This document shows, piece after piece, positions 5,918 through 12,614 of a stretch of 12,775 bases of DNA. How positions within the stretch are numbered: position 1 is the first letter of the stretch; every line of letters begins with the position of its first letter. This DNA is from Haloarculaceae archaeon (lineage in GTDB: Archaea; Halobacteriota; Halobacteria; Halobacteriales; Haloarculaceae), in contig JAHENO010000304.1 in the NCBI GenBank assembly GCA_018609945.1, forward strand, positions 1 through 12,775, in the 5' to 3' direction. The notes beneath the pieces are model-generated. The model was not told where the DNA came from, ran no database searches, and saw nothing but the letters and a program-made list of their open reading frames with translations. Position numbers and translations under genes: made by a program.

Positions 5918-6832
5918 ATGGCAAAGGTAAGCGTCATCGGAGCGGCGGGCACAGTGGGTGCGGCGGCAGGGTACAACATCGCACTCGAGGGGCTGGCCGA
6001 CGAAGTCGTGTTCGTGGACATCCCCGAGAAAGAGGACGCGACCGTCGGTCAGGCCGAGGACGTCAACCACGGCACCGCATACGACTCGAACACGACCGTC
6101 CGGCAGGGCACCTACGCCGACACCGCCGGGTCGGACGTGGTCGTCATCACGGCGGGCATCCCGCGCCAGCCCGGTCAGACCCGCATCGATCTCGCGGACG
6201 ACAACGCGCCAATCATGGAGGACATCCAGTCCTCGCTTTCCGAGCACACCGACGAGTACGTCTCGATCACCACCTCGAACCCGGTCGACCTCCTGAACCG
6301 CCACCTCTACGAGCAGGGCGACCGCCCCCGCGAGCACGTCATCGGCTTCGGCGGCCGGCTGGATTCGGCGCGGTTCCGCCACGTCCTCGCACAGCGGTTC
6401 GGTGCCCCGGTCGAGAACGTCGAGGCGACCATCCTCGGCGAGCACGGCGACGCCCAGGTCCCCGTCTTCTCGAAGGTCCGCGTCGACGGTGCCGACCCCG
6501 ACTTTTCGGACGGCGAAAAAGGGGAAATCCTCGAAGACCTCCAGGAATCGGCGATGCACGTCATCGAACGGAAAGGTGCGACCGAGTGGGGGCCCGGCCG
6601 CGGCGTCGCCCACATGGTCGAAGCCGTACTCGAGGACACCGGCGAGGTGCTCCCCGCGTCCGTGAAACTGCAGGGCGAGTTCGGGCACGACGACGTCGCC
6701 TTCGGCGTGCCCGTCAAACTCGGGGCCGACGGCGTCGAGGAGGTCGTCGAGTGGAACCTCGGCGAGTTCGAAAAAGAGCAAATGCGGGAGGCGGCGGAAA
6801 AACTCTCCGAGCAGTACGAGGAAATCGCGTAA
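5918..6832 (+). CDS. mdh: Malate dehydrogenase (LDH-like type)
   Basis: Catalyses NAD-dependent interconversion of malate and oxaloacetate in the TCA cycle, in the cytoplasm. The 304 residues equal the length of the well-studied Haloarcula marismortui enzyme, and the sequence follows it closely as I recall it. Visible motifs: dinucleotide-binding G8-A-A-G-T-V-G14, D34 at the end of the second strand (NAD rather than NADP), substrate loop R83-Q-P-G-Q-T-R89 (the first Arg specifies malate over lactate), D149 and R152 in R-L-D-S-A-R, and the catalytic H176 in G-E-H-G-D. The surface is strongly acidic, with a Glu/Asp-rich C-terminus, as expected for a salt-adapted tetramer. It is intact and expressed from its own TATA box. 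The gap after it (6833-6933) holds the promoter of the next operon. Confidence 0.98.
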   Translation: MAKVSVIGAAGTVGAAAGYNIALEGLADEVVFVDIPEKEDATVGQAEDVNHGTAYDSNTTVRQGTYADTAGSDVVVITAGIPRQPGQTRIDLADDNAPIMEDIQSSLSEHTDEYVSITTSNPVDLLNRHLYEQGDRPREHVIGFGGRLDSARFRHVLAQRFGAPVENVEATILGEHGDAQVPVFSKVRVDGADPDFSDGEKGEILEDLQESAMHVIERKGATEWGPGRGVAHMVEAVLEDTGEVLPASVKLQGEFGHDDVAFGVPVKLGADGVEEVVEWNLGEFEKEQMREAAEKLSEQYEEIA

Positions 6833-6875
6833 CGCGGGCCCCCTCGATCCCGATATGACAGGCAGCCCCGGTAGC

Positions 6876-6891
6876 TCAAACGGGCGTTTGA
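6876..6891. promoter_or_regulatory. Palindrome upstream of the flavin oxidase operon
   Basis: TCAAACG-GG-CGTTTGA, a 16-bp inverted repeat with perfect 7-bp arms and a 2-bp centre, ending 13 bases before TATTTA at 6905-6910. The placement matches an operator. It could instead be a small terminator hairpin for mdh, but no T-tract follows. Confidence 0.5.
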
Positions 6892-6904
6892 CCGTGCGGG
6901 AGAG

Positions 6905-6910
6905 TATTTA
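6905..6910 (+). promoter_or_regulatory. TATA box of the mini-protein/flavin oxidase operon
   Basis: TATTTA lies 24-29 bases before ATG 6934, the spacing of a leaderless mRNA. It therefore favours ATG 6934 over the in-frame ATG at 6913, which lies only 2 bases beyond the box. Confidence 0.6.
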
Positions 6911-6933
6911 GGATGGCGTGCGTTCACCCGACC

Positions 6934-7152
6934 ATGTCCCGGTCAACTGTCACCCTCCCCACGCCCTCGGACTTCCGGAGCCCCGGACGGGTCCTCGAAC
7001 CGCTCGGATTCTGGGCGGCGGTCGTCCTCCCGTTCTCGTACCTTCCGTTGCTGTACGGCGGACTGAGTGACGGCCAGTTCGCCCTGTTTCTCGGACTCGT
7101 CGCGCTGAACGCCGCCTCTCTGGTCCTCGGACAGGAGCACCGCCGCGGATGA
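6934..7152 (+). CDS. Two-helix membrane mini-protein
   Basis: A 72-residue protein I cannot assign to a named family. After a polar N-terminus (1-20) it has two hydrophobic segments (about 24-42 and 48-65), the first containing F-W-A-A-V-V-L-P-F-S-Y-L-P-L-L, and a short basic tail. The topology would be a membrane hairpin. ATG 6934 is preferred from the TATA spacing; ATG 6913 would add 7 residues. Its stop codon overlaps the next start in ATGA (7149-7152), so translation is probably coupled to the flavin oxidase. It could anchor or assist that enzyme, but nothing in the sequence proves it. Confidence 0.7.
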   Translation: MSRSTVTLPTPSDFRSPGRVLEPLGFWAAVVLPFSYLPLLYGGLSDGQFALFLGLVALNAASLVLGQEHRRG

Positions 7153-8549
7153 CGCCAGCGGACGAGACGACGTCCCGCGAGGCGGCACTCGACGCGCTCG
7201 GGGAGCGACTCCGGGGCCCACTCCTCCGTCCTGGCGACCCCGGCTACGACGACGCCCGCCGCGTCTGGAACGCGCGGATCGACCGCGAACCCGCTGCCAT
7301 CGCCCGCTGTACCGGCCCCGCGGACGTCATCGCCGGCGTCGAGGCGGCCCGCGAACACGACATCCCGCTGTCGGTCAAGGGCGGCGGCCACCACGTCTCC
7401 GGCGCTGCGGTCTGTGAGGGCGGGCTGACCCTCGACCTCGCGGGGATGGACTGGGTGCGGGTCGACCCGGACGCGGCGACGGCACGCGTCGGGGCCGGCG
7501 CGACCTGGGGGGACGTCGACCACGAGACGCAGGCGTTCGGCCTGGCGGTCCCGGGCGGGCAGGACCCGAACATCGGCGTCGCCGGCCTCACGCTGGGCGG
7601 CGGGGTGGGCTGGCTCAGCCCCAAGTACGGGCTGACCTGCGACAATCTCCTGTCCGCCGACGTCGTCACTGCCGACGGGAATCTGGTCCGGACGAGTGCT
7701 GACCACAATCCGGACCTCTTCTGGGCACTCCGCGGCGGCGGGGGCAACTTCGGCGTCGTCACGTCCTTCGAGTTCGATCTCCACGAGGTCGGCCCCGAAA
7801 TCTTCGCCGGGACGCTCGTCTACCCCGCCGAGGAGACCACCGCGGTCGCGCGCCGGTACCGCGAGTTCATGGAGACAGCCCCCCGGGAGGTGCGATTGCT
7901 GTTCGGGAGTATGGTCCTCCCGGACGCGTCGGTGTATCCGGAGCCGGTCCGGGAGGAGCGGGTCGCGATGCTCATCGCCTTCTACGCCGGCCCACCCGAA
8001 GCGGGCGCGGAGGTGCTGGCGCCGCTCCGGGAGGCCGGCGACCCCGTCATGGACAGCCTGCGCGGGCGGCCCTACAAGTCCTTCCAGCGCGCCGGGAACA
8101 CCGAGGGCTCGATGCGGACCTACCTGCGCAGCCAGTACCTCGCGACGCTCTCGGAGGAGGCCATCGAAATCGTCCGGGAGTACGCCGAGGAAGCCCCCTC
8201 CGCGGGCGCGACAGTGTTCGTCTCGCCGTGGATCGGCGCCGAGACGGACCCGGCGACCGACGCGACGGCCTACCCGCACCGCGAGCCGGCCCACCACCTC
8301 CTCGTCGAGGCGCGGTGGGCCGACCCCGCGCGGGACGACGAACACGAGGCCTGGGTCCGTGACTTTCACGAGGCCATCCGGCCGTACACGACCGGCGACG
8401 TCGAGATGAACTTCCTCACAGCCGACGAACCAGCGGAGCGGCTCCGGGCGGCCTACGGCGAGAACTACGACCGCCTGGCCGCGGTCAAACGCGAGTGGGA
8501 TCCCGGAAACCTGTTCTCGAACACCCAGACTGTCGAACCAGGCGGGTAA
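7149..8549 (+). CDS. FAD-linked oxidase, berberine-bridge-enzyme type
   Basis: A 466-residue flavoprotein of the vanillyl-alcohol-oxidase/berberine bridge enzyme group, likely oxidising a sugar, alcohol or other small organic molecule with O2 or a carrier. The PCMH-type FAD domain spans about 45-215: V76-K-G-G-G-H81 gives the histidine expected to bond FAD covalently, G136-G-Q-D-P and G142-V-A-G-L-T-L-G-G-G the flavin loops, and W191-A-L-R-G-G-G-G-N-F-G the family signature. The C-terminal BBE domain (about 415-462) includes Y-G-E-N-Y and the terminal W-D-P-G-N-L-F. The second, cysteinyl FAD link of bicovalent members seems absent, since the loop at 130-143 has no Cys; C163 lies elsewhere. 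No signal peptide is seen, so it is probably cytoplasmic. It is coupled by a 4-base overlap to the upstream membrane mini-protein. The substrate cannot be told. Confidence 0.93.
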   Translation: MTPADETTSREAALDALGERLRGPLLRPGDPGYDDARRVWNARIDREPAAIARCTGPADVIAGVEAAREHDIPLSVKGGGHHVSGAAVCEGGLTLDLAGMDWVRVDPDAATARVGAGATWGDVDHETQAFGLAVPGGQDPNIGVAGLTLGGGVGWLSPKYGLTCDNLLSADVVTADGNLVRTSADHNPDLFWALRGGGGNFGVVTSFEFDLHEVGPEIFAGTLVYPAEETTAVARRYREFMETAPREVRLLFGSMVLPDASVYPEPVREERVAMLIAFYAGPPEAGAEVLAPLREAGDPVMDSLRGRPYKSFQRAGNTEGSMRTYLRSQYLATLSEEAIEIVREYAEEAPSAGATVFVSPWIGAETDPATDATAYPHREPAHHLLVEARWADPARDDEHEAWVRDFHEAIRPYTTGDVEMNFLTADEPAERLRAAYGENYDRLAAVKREWDPGNLFSNTQTVEPGG

Positions 8550-8588
8550 GCGGGACCGAACGCCGGAGACGTGCCGGACCGACCGGGA

Positions 8589-10385
8589 CTACGACACGTG
8601 GACGCGACTGACCGAGACGTGGAGGTACGTGATCTTGACGACTTTCGCGTCCCGGGAGATAGCCTGTTCGGACCTGAGTGCCTCGTCGTAGGACAGCGAC
8701 GCGGCGTTGGCCAGGGTGACGTCACCGGTCAGGACCCCACCCCAGACGTTCCCCTGGTCGAGTGTCAGGCTCCCGCTCCCGCTAGCCCCGGCGGGAGCAT
8801 AGAGGATGCCCACGAACTCCGCACGGTTACTCCCCGACGACTTGAGTGTCGCGTTGAAGTCCCGTTGGCCGTAGAGTTTGAACTGTGTCGCGTTCTGGCC
8901 GCCGGTCTCGATCGCGTCGTTTTGCGACATGTAGAGCATGTCGTCTCGACCGGGGGCCGTCGCGGACCCGTTGACGTAGACCATCACGTCACCGTCGCCG
9001 ACCACGGAGACGGTGTTCGAATCGCCGTTGGCACCGAGGTCGATGTAGTTTTCCACCGCGACGGTGATGTCGCCGTCCGTCGTGTTGAAGATGATGTCCT
9101 CGTCGCTTCCCGGTTCGATCTCGGTCAGGTAGTACTTGCCCGCAGGGAGTTCCGCCTCGCCGCTGGCGTAGGCGAGCGAGTCGGTCGCGTCGTCGACATC
9201 GGCGGCAGCGCCGTTGTCGTTGCTGTCGGCGACATCTTGGACGGTTCGGGACACGACGCGGTCGATCTGGGTCGGGAAATCGATGCCGTATATCGGGTCG
9301 ATCACGCCGCCGACGTTCCCGCCCGGCGAGGCGTCACACCCGATACAGCCGTTCGTGTGGAGGGCATCACCCGTGATGTTGCCGCTCCCGCTGATTTCGA
9401 TGACGTTACCGGACCGGGTCGTTCCCCGGACTCCCGAACTCCCGCTCAGCGTCACGTTGCCCGCGTACGTGAGGTTCCCGTCCGAGTCGTCCCGGGTCGA
9501 ACAGTAATCGCCGTTCGAGGAGTTGTACGAGTCCGTGTACCGTCGGTCGCCGCCGGCACCGCCGGTGCAGGGGTCGTCGCCGTCGCCTGCGAGGGCGATT
9601 TCCCTGGAAGCCGAACCGCTGAGGGCGTTGTCGACCCGCTTCTTGCCGATCGGCACTACCAGATTCAGTGTCGCCCGGTTTCGGGCGTGGTCGTAGTCGA
9701 CCTCGCCGTCGGTCCGCTCCTCGAAGTAGCTGCCCCAGGCCTGGTAGTAGTCGCTTTTGACGGTGAGGTGGACCCGGTGGTTCGAGAGCGGGTTGACGTC
9801 GCCGGCGGACGCGTTGGGGTATTTCGTGACAGTCTCCCTGTTGCTGATCGAGACGCGGTCGCCGAGTCGTTCGGCCCCGGTGACGTTGACGACTGGGAGA
9901 GTGAGCGTCCCACCGCGGAAGTGAAACTCCGGTGGCGAGACCATCACGCTGGTGTTGCCTCCGGCGGTCCGCCAGACGCCCCCGCCCTGGTAGGCCAGCG
10001 TGGTGTCGCCGTTCTCGGTGGTCACCGCACCCAGCGACTCGTTGAGAAGTGTCTTCGTGGTGCCGTCGGTCTGGTTCTCGATGGTCACGCGGAGCCACCC
10101 GGCGCCCTCCTCGACGTCGTAGTTGTTCCTCCGATCCTGTCCGAACGAGACCTGCTGGACGTCGGTGTTGCCAAGCGCCACCAGCGCCACCTTCGAGTCG
10201 AACTGCGTCATCGCCTTCTCCGTGCGCTCCTGGCCCACCTGCCGCTGGGTGTCGTCGATCGCACCCGCCCCCAGCACCACGACCGTCACCGTCCCCGCCA
10301 GCACCATCCCGAACACCAGCACCAAACCGATCATGCTAGACTGAGCGCGAGAGACGGGGAGAAGAGGAGCGAGAGGGGATTTCAC
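8589..10385 (-). CDS. Large pilin-like surface protein, DUF7289/DUF7305 type, leaderless GTG start
   Basis: This 598-residue protein has an archaeal class III (type IV pilin-like) signal. A short N-terminus ends S12-R13-A14, the predicted prepilin peptidase site precedes Q15-S-S, and a hydrophobic helix runs 18-43. The mature part carries about 13 N-x-S/T sequons, so N-glycosylation outside the cell is likely. Residues about 290-350 are Gly/Asn/Ser-rich with short repeats such as G-N-V-T and G-N-I-T. A C-x2-C pair sits at C347/C350. The C-terminal part (about 410-575) has the beta-rich pattern seen in haloarchaeal DUF7305 proteins, ending in G-I-L-Y-A-P and S-Y-D-E-A-L. Haloarchaeal proteins with this N-terminus are commonly labelled DUF7289. 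The GTG at 10385 is chosen because TTATAT lies 24-29 bases upstream; the ATG at 10332-10334 would delete the cleavage site. It probably stands alone. Adhesion or surface structure is inferred. Confidence 0.85.
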   Translation of the reverse strand: MKSPLAPLLPVSRAQSSMIGLVLVFGMVLAGTVTVVVLGAGAIDDTQRQVGQERTEKAMTQFDSKVALVALGNTDVQQVSFGQDRRNNYDVEEGAGWLRVTIENQTDGTTKTLLNESLGAVTTENGDTTLAYQGGGVWRTAGGNTSVMVSPPEFHFRGGTLTLPVVNVTGAERLGDRVSISNRETVTKYPNASAGDVNPLSNHRVHLTVKSDYYQAWGSYFEERTDGEVDYDHARNRATLNLVVPIGKKRVDNALSGSASREIALAGDGDDPCTGGAGGDRRYTDSYNSSNGDYCSTRDDSDGNLTYAGNVTLSGSSGVRGTTRSGNVIEISGSGNITGDALHTNGCIGCDASPGGNVGGVIDPIYGIDFPTQIDRVVSRTVQDVADSNDNGAAADVDDATDSLAYASGEAELPAGKYYLTEIEPGSDEDIIFNTTDGDITVAVENYIDLGANGDSNTVSVVGDGDVMVYVNGSATAPGRDDMLYMSQNDAIETGGQNATQFKLYGQRDFNATLKSSGSNRAEFVGILYAPAGASGSGSLTLDQGNVWGGVLTGDVTLANAASLSYDEALRSEQAISRDAKVVKITYLHVSVSRVHVS

Positions 10386-10408
10386 TCGCCGAGATATGGA
10401 CTCATCCG

Positions 10409-10415
10409 ATATAAG
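10409..10415 (-). promoter_or_regulatory. TATA box of the pilin-like gene
   Basis: CTTATAT on the minus strand, 24-30 bases before the GTG at 10385. It supports a leaderless mRNA beginning at or next to a GTG codon. Confidence 0.65.
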
Positions 10416-10427
10416 CGAAGTGGCCGC

Positions 10428-10445
10428 ATTATCACGGTCGATAAT
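10428..10445. promoter_or_regulatory. Inverted repeat upstream of the pilin-like gene
   Basis: ATTATC-N6-GATAAT, perfect 6-bp arms, ending 12 bases upstream of the TATA box at 10409-10415. The geometry is like the putative operators at 863-885 and 956-972, but the sequence differs, so a different regulator would be expected. Confidence 0.5.
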
Positions 10446-10476
10446 CGGGGGCCGTTCTGGGCGGTTTCCCCACCCA

Positions 10477-10547
10477 CCCGGTCGGCGGGCGGTCGCCCCG
10501 GGAAAGGCCGGGTGTGCCGGTACTCGCCGCCGTTCCTGCCGACCGGG
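10477..10547. repeat. Widely spaced 10-bp inverted repeat
   Basis: CCCGGTCGGC (10477-10486) and GCCGACCGGG (10538-10547) are exact reverse complements, 51 bases apart. They lie between the amine oxidase stop and the pilin-like promoter. The pair could fold in the 3' end of the amine oxidase mRNA. The arms are GC-rich, so chance is not excluded. The rest of this 172-base gap shows no gene. Confidence 0.35.
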
Positions 10548-10557
10548 ACGGCTGTGT

Positions 10558-11685
10558 CTACTCGAACCGCGAAAGCTTGAAGAGGTCGTCCGGGTGGTCG
10601 GTGGCGCCATCGAGCGCGAGATCGGCCAGTATCTCCCCGACGACGGAGGCGAATTTGAAGCCGTGTCCGGAGAAGCCGGCGCCGACGACGACGTTCGCGT
10701 GGTCGGGATGCACGTCGAGGATGAAGTCCCTGTCGGGAGTGTTGGTGTACATGCAGGAGGCCAGTCGCATCGTCGGTCCCTCGGCAGGGGGAACGTACTG
10801 GCGGAGGAACTCGCGGAGCAGTTGCTCGTCCTCCTGGGTGGGTTCGCGGCGGGCCTGGATCGGCGGGCCGGTCTCCCCCTGGTGGTGGTGCTTGCCGATC
10901 TTGAATCCGGGCACCTCGAAGGTCGGTGACCCGTAGTAGTGGCCCTCGGGGACGTCCGCGACGAAGACGGGGAAGTTCTCGGGGGTGAACTGCGCGGGAT
11001 CGGTCGGCTGGAACCACCCGAGGACCTGCCGCTCGGGCTCGAGATACTCCGCCAGCGCCGGGAACAACTGGCCGGTCCAGGCGCCGGCCGTCGTGACGAG
11101 CGTCTCCGCAGCGTAGTCCCCCCGGTCGGTCATGACCCGGACGCCCGACTCGCTCGCCTCCCAGTCGACGACCCGCTCGCGGGCCTGGATCCGGCCGCCC
11201 GCGGCGTGTGCCGCCTCCGTGTGTGCGACGATACACTGCTCGGAATGGAGGAAACCGCCGTCGGGCTGGTAGACTGCCCGGTACTCGTCGGGGACGTCGT
11301 ACCCCCCGAGCCGTTCAGTCAGATCGCGCCCGGTCAGGATCGTGTGATCGATGCCGTGGACGTCACAGGACTCCTTCGACCCCGCGAACACCTCGCCGTC
11401 GGGCGGCCCGATGTCCAGGGTGCCCGTCGGGTAGAACAACTGATTCGCGTATCCCTCCTCCAGGTCTTTCCAGCGTTCGAGGGAACTCCGGACGAGTGGG
11501 ACGTACGCCGGACCTTCGAACTGCGGGAGCCGGATGATGCGCGTCACCCCGTGGGAGGACCCCTCCGCGTGGGGAACGTCGAACCGCTCGATGCCGAGCA
11601 CGTCCACCCCCCGCTCGGCGAGGTGAGAAACCGCCGCGCTCCCCATTCCCCCGACGCCGAGCACGATGGTGTCGTAAGTGTCCAT
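10558..11685 (-). CDS. solA: FAD-dependent amine oxidase, sarcosine/N-methyl-L-tryptophan oxidase family
   Basis: A 375-residue oxidase of the monomeric sarcosine oxidase (MSOX)/N-methyltryptophan oxidase family. These remove N-methyl groups from secondary amino acids, giving formaldehyde, H2O2 and the amine. The Rossmann motif is G10-V-G-G-M-G-S-A-A18. The active-site set matches MSOX numbering closely: H45, R49 and R52 in S-S-H-G-V-T-R-I-I-R, and K265 (the O2-activating lysine) in K-I-G-K-H-H-H. C311 in A-S-C-M-Y-T-N-T-P-D is where FAD is covalently bound in the family, and G335-A-G-F-S-G-H-G-F-K follows. Length and motifs are complete. The substrate, sarcosine or N-methyltryptophan, cannot be told from sequence, so the symbol is by family only. 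ATG 11685 starts immediately before the Rossmann strand. A long inverted repeat at 11708-11746 overlaps the expected promoter. No partner gene is adjacent. Confidence 0.93.
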   Translation of the reverse strand: MDTYDTIVLGVGGMGSAAVSHLAERGVDVLGIERFDVPHAEGSSHGVTRIIRLPQFEGPAYVPLVRSSLERWKDLEEGYANQLFYPTGTLDIGPPDGEVFAGSKESCDVHGIDHTILTGRDLTERLGGYDVPDEYRAVYQPDGGFLHSEQCIVAHTEAAHAAGGRIQARERVVDWEASESGVRVMTDRGDYAAETLVTTAGAWTGQLFPALAEYLEPERQVLGWFQPTDPAQFTPENFPVFVADVPEGHYYGSPTFEVPGFKIGKHHHQGETGPPIQARREPTQEDEQLLREFLRQYVPPAEGPTMRLASCMYTNTPDRDFILDVHPDHANVVVGAGFSGHGFKFASVVGEILADLALDGATDHPDDLFKLSRFE

Positions 11686-11707
11686 ACCGGTCGATGTAGC
11701 TCATGAC

Positions 11708-11746
11708 TTGTTGTTGTATCGGAAACGAGCGAGAATGCAACAACAA
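11708..11746. promoter_or_regulatory. TTGTTGTTG inverted repeat at the amine oxidase promoter
   Basis: TTGTTGTTG (11708-11716) and CAACAACAA (11738-11746) are perfect 9-bp inverted arms with a 21-base spacer. The near arm overlaps ATACAACAA, lying about 23-35 bases before ATG 11685, where the TATA region should be. A regulator bound here could block or guide transcription; this is inferred from position only. Confidence 0.5.
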
Positions 11747-11795
11747 TACTACATTTCGGGCGAACGCGATACTCCCCGGCAGGGCAACCGTTCCA

Positions 11796-11906
11796 CGAGA
11801 AGACCCCGGAGCTGTCCGATTCGGGATGTGTAGCGTACCGTGAAAGGATACCGGGAGCGAGTTCCCTGAAAGGATACCGGGAGGGAGTCGCGTGGGGGTC
11901 TTCTCG
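11796..11906. repeat. 111-bp nested repeat: 12-bp inverted ends around two 22-bp direct repeats
   Basis: The ends CGAGAAGACCCC (11796-11807) and GGGGTCTTCTCG (11895-11906) are exact 12-bp inverted repeats. Inside them two 22-bp direct repeats start TGAAAGGATACCGGGAG, at 11841-11862 and 11867-11888, 21 of 22 bases identical with a period of 26. No target duplication flanks the element and no protein is encoded. It fills the centre of the otherwise gene-free 11686-11962 gap. It may be a structured RNA, an iteron-like protein-binding site, or a remnant of a small mobile element. Confidence 0.6.
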
Positions 11907-11950
11907 GATGAGTGCCGTGGCCTGAACGTATCCGTCCCCCGGGGGCCGGC

Positions 11951-11970
11951 GGGAGTGAACGGTCACTCCC
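11951..11970 (-). terminator. Hairpin spanning the oapC stop codon
   Basis: GGGAGTGA and TCACTCCC form a perfect 8-bp stem with a 4-base loop, and the oapC stop codon (11963-11965) lies in the stem. A second perfect palindrome, CCCCCGGGGG at 11936-11945, follows downstream. No T-tract is seen, so this may stabilise the mRNA 3' end rather than end transcription. Confidence 0.5.
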
Positions 11971-12613
11971 CGGTCCAGCGTTCGGGCACCTGGATGGTGT
12001 ACTTGCCGTCCTCCTGGAGGGCGATGATGTATTCCTCGCGGTCGTACAGCTCCATGAGGTTCAGCTCGTACTGGCCGGGTTCGACGACCTTGATGGACTC
12101 GAACTGGTCGTTCAGTTCCTCCCGGAGCGTCCGGAGGTCGGGTCGGTCGCGATCCGCGGATTCGACGGACTCGGCCGTCTGGTGGACGGACTCGCTGTCC
12201 TCGTCGAGGACGGGCGTCGGCCGGTCGGTGACGGAGGCGTCCGAGGCTGCAGGGAGTTCCTCGGGCGAGACGACGTCGTTGCGCGCGCTGGCCTGGGCAG
12301 GGTCTTCAGTCGGCGGGTCCGTCCGAGTCGGACCGGCCTCGTCCGGCTCTGCGCCGGACCCGGAATCGGCGGGCTGGGACGACCCGCCGACGAGATCCCG
12401 GACCGCCGTCGCAGCAGTGCCGACGGTGCGCGCGACCGAACTGTCGCCCGGCCGTTCGGGCGGGTCCGGCGGGTCAGCGGATGGGGTCTCCGCGCTGTCG
12501 GCTCCCTCGGGGATGTACTGAAAAGTGGTCCCGCCACAGTCGGGACAGCCCGAGAGCATCTCGGTCGACCCGTCGCCGAACGAGCGGCCACAGTCCGTAC
12601 ACTGGTGGGGCAT
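11963..12613 (-). CDS. oapC: Zinc-ribbon protein OapC (origin-associated, DUF2072-type)
   Basis: A 216-residue protein with an N-terminal zinc ribbon, C5/C8 and C23/C26, in the family pattern M-P-H-Q-C-T-D-C-G and M-L-S-G-C-P-D-C-G-G. A long acidic, Ser/Pro-rich and probably disordered linker (about 38-150) leads to a conserved C-terminal module (about 160-214) containing F-E-S-I-K-V-V-E-P-G-Q-Y-E-L-N-L and L-Y-D-R-E-E-Y. This arrangement is that of archaeal OapC/ArvC proteins, annotated in haloarchaea as origin-associated because the oapABC genes sit beside the main replication origin; biochemical function is not established. Start: ATG 12613 immediately precedes the ribbon. The upstream gene, an oapB-like reading frame, ends 1 base before it, so the two are surely cotranscribed. 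The stop codon lies in a strong hairpin. Confidence 0.88.
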   Translation of the reverse strand: MPHQCTDCGRSFGDGSTEMLSGCPDCGGTTFQYIPEGADSAETPSADPPDPPERPGDSSVARTVGTAATAVRDLVGGSSQPADSGSGAEPDEAGPTRTDPPTEDPAQASARNDVVSPEELPAASDASVTDRPTPVLDEDSESVHQTAESVESADRDRPDLRTLREELNDQFESIKVVEPGQYELNLMELYDREEYIIALQEDGKYTIQVPERWTGE

Positions 12614-12614
12614 C

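Noticed and set aside
6924..8369. 481-residue minus-strand frame opposite the flavin oxidase
   Set aside because: It is antisense to a full set of FAD-binding motifs; its composition is that of a shadow frame.
8571..10580. 669-residue plus-strand frame opposite the pilin-like gene
   Set aside because: No promoter, start signal or domain is visible. The minus strand has a class III signal peptide, sequons, a TATA box and family features.
10939..11706. 255-residue plus-strand frame opposite the amine oxidase
   Set aside because: It is antisense to conserved MSOX-family motifs, with no independent evidence.
11721..11733. GGAAACGAGCGAG, partly like a haloarchaeal origin recognition box
   Set aside because: It matches only part of the consensus as I recall it, occurs once, and has no inverted partner or AT-rich unwinding region.
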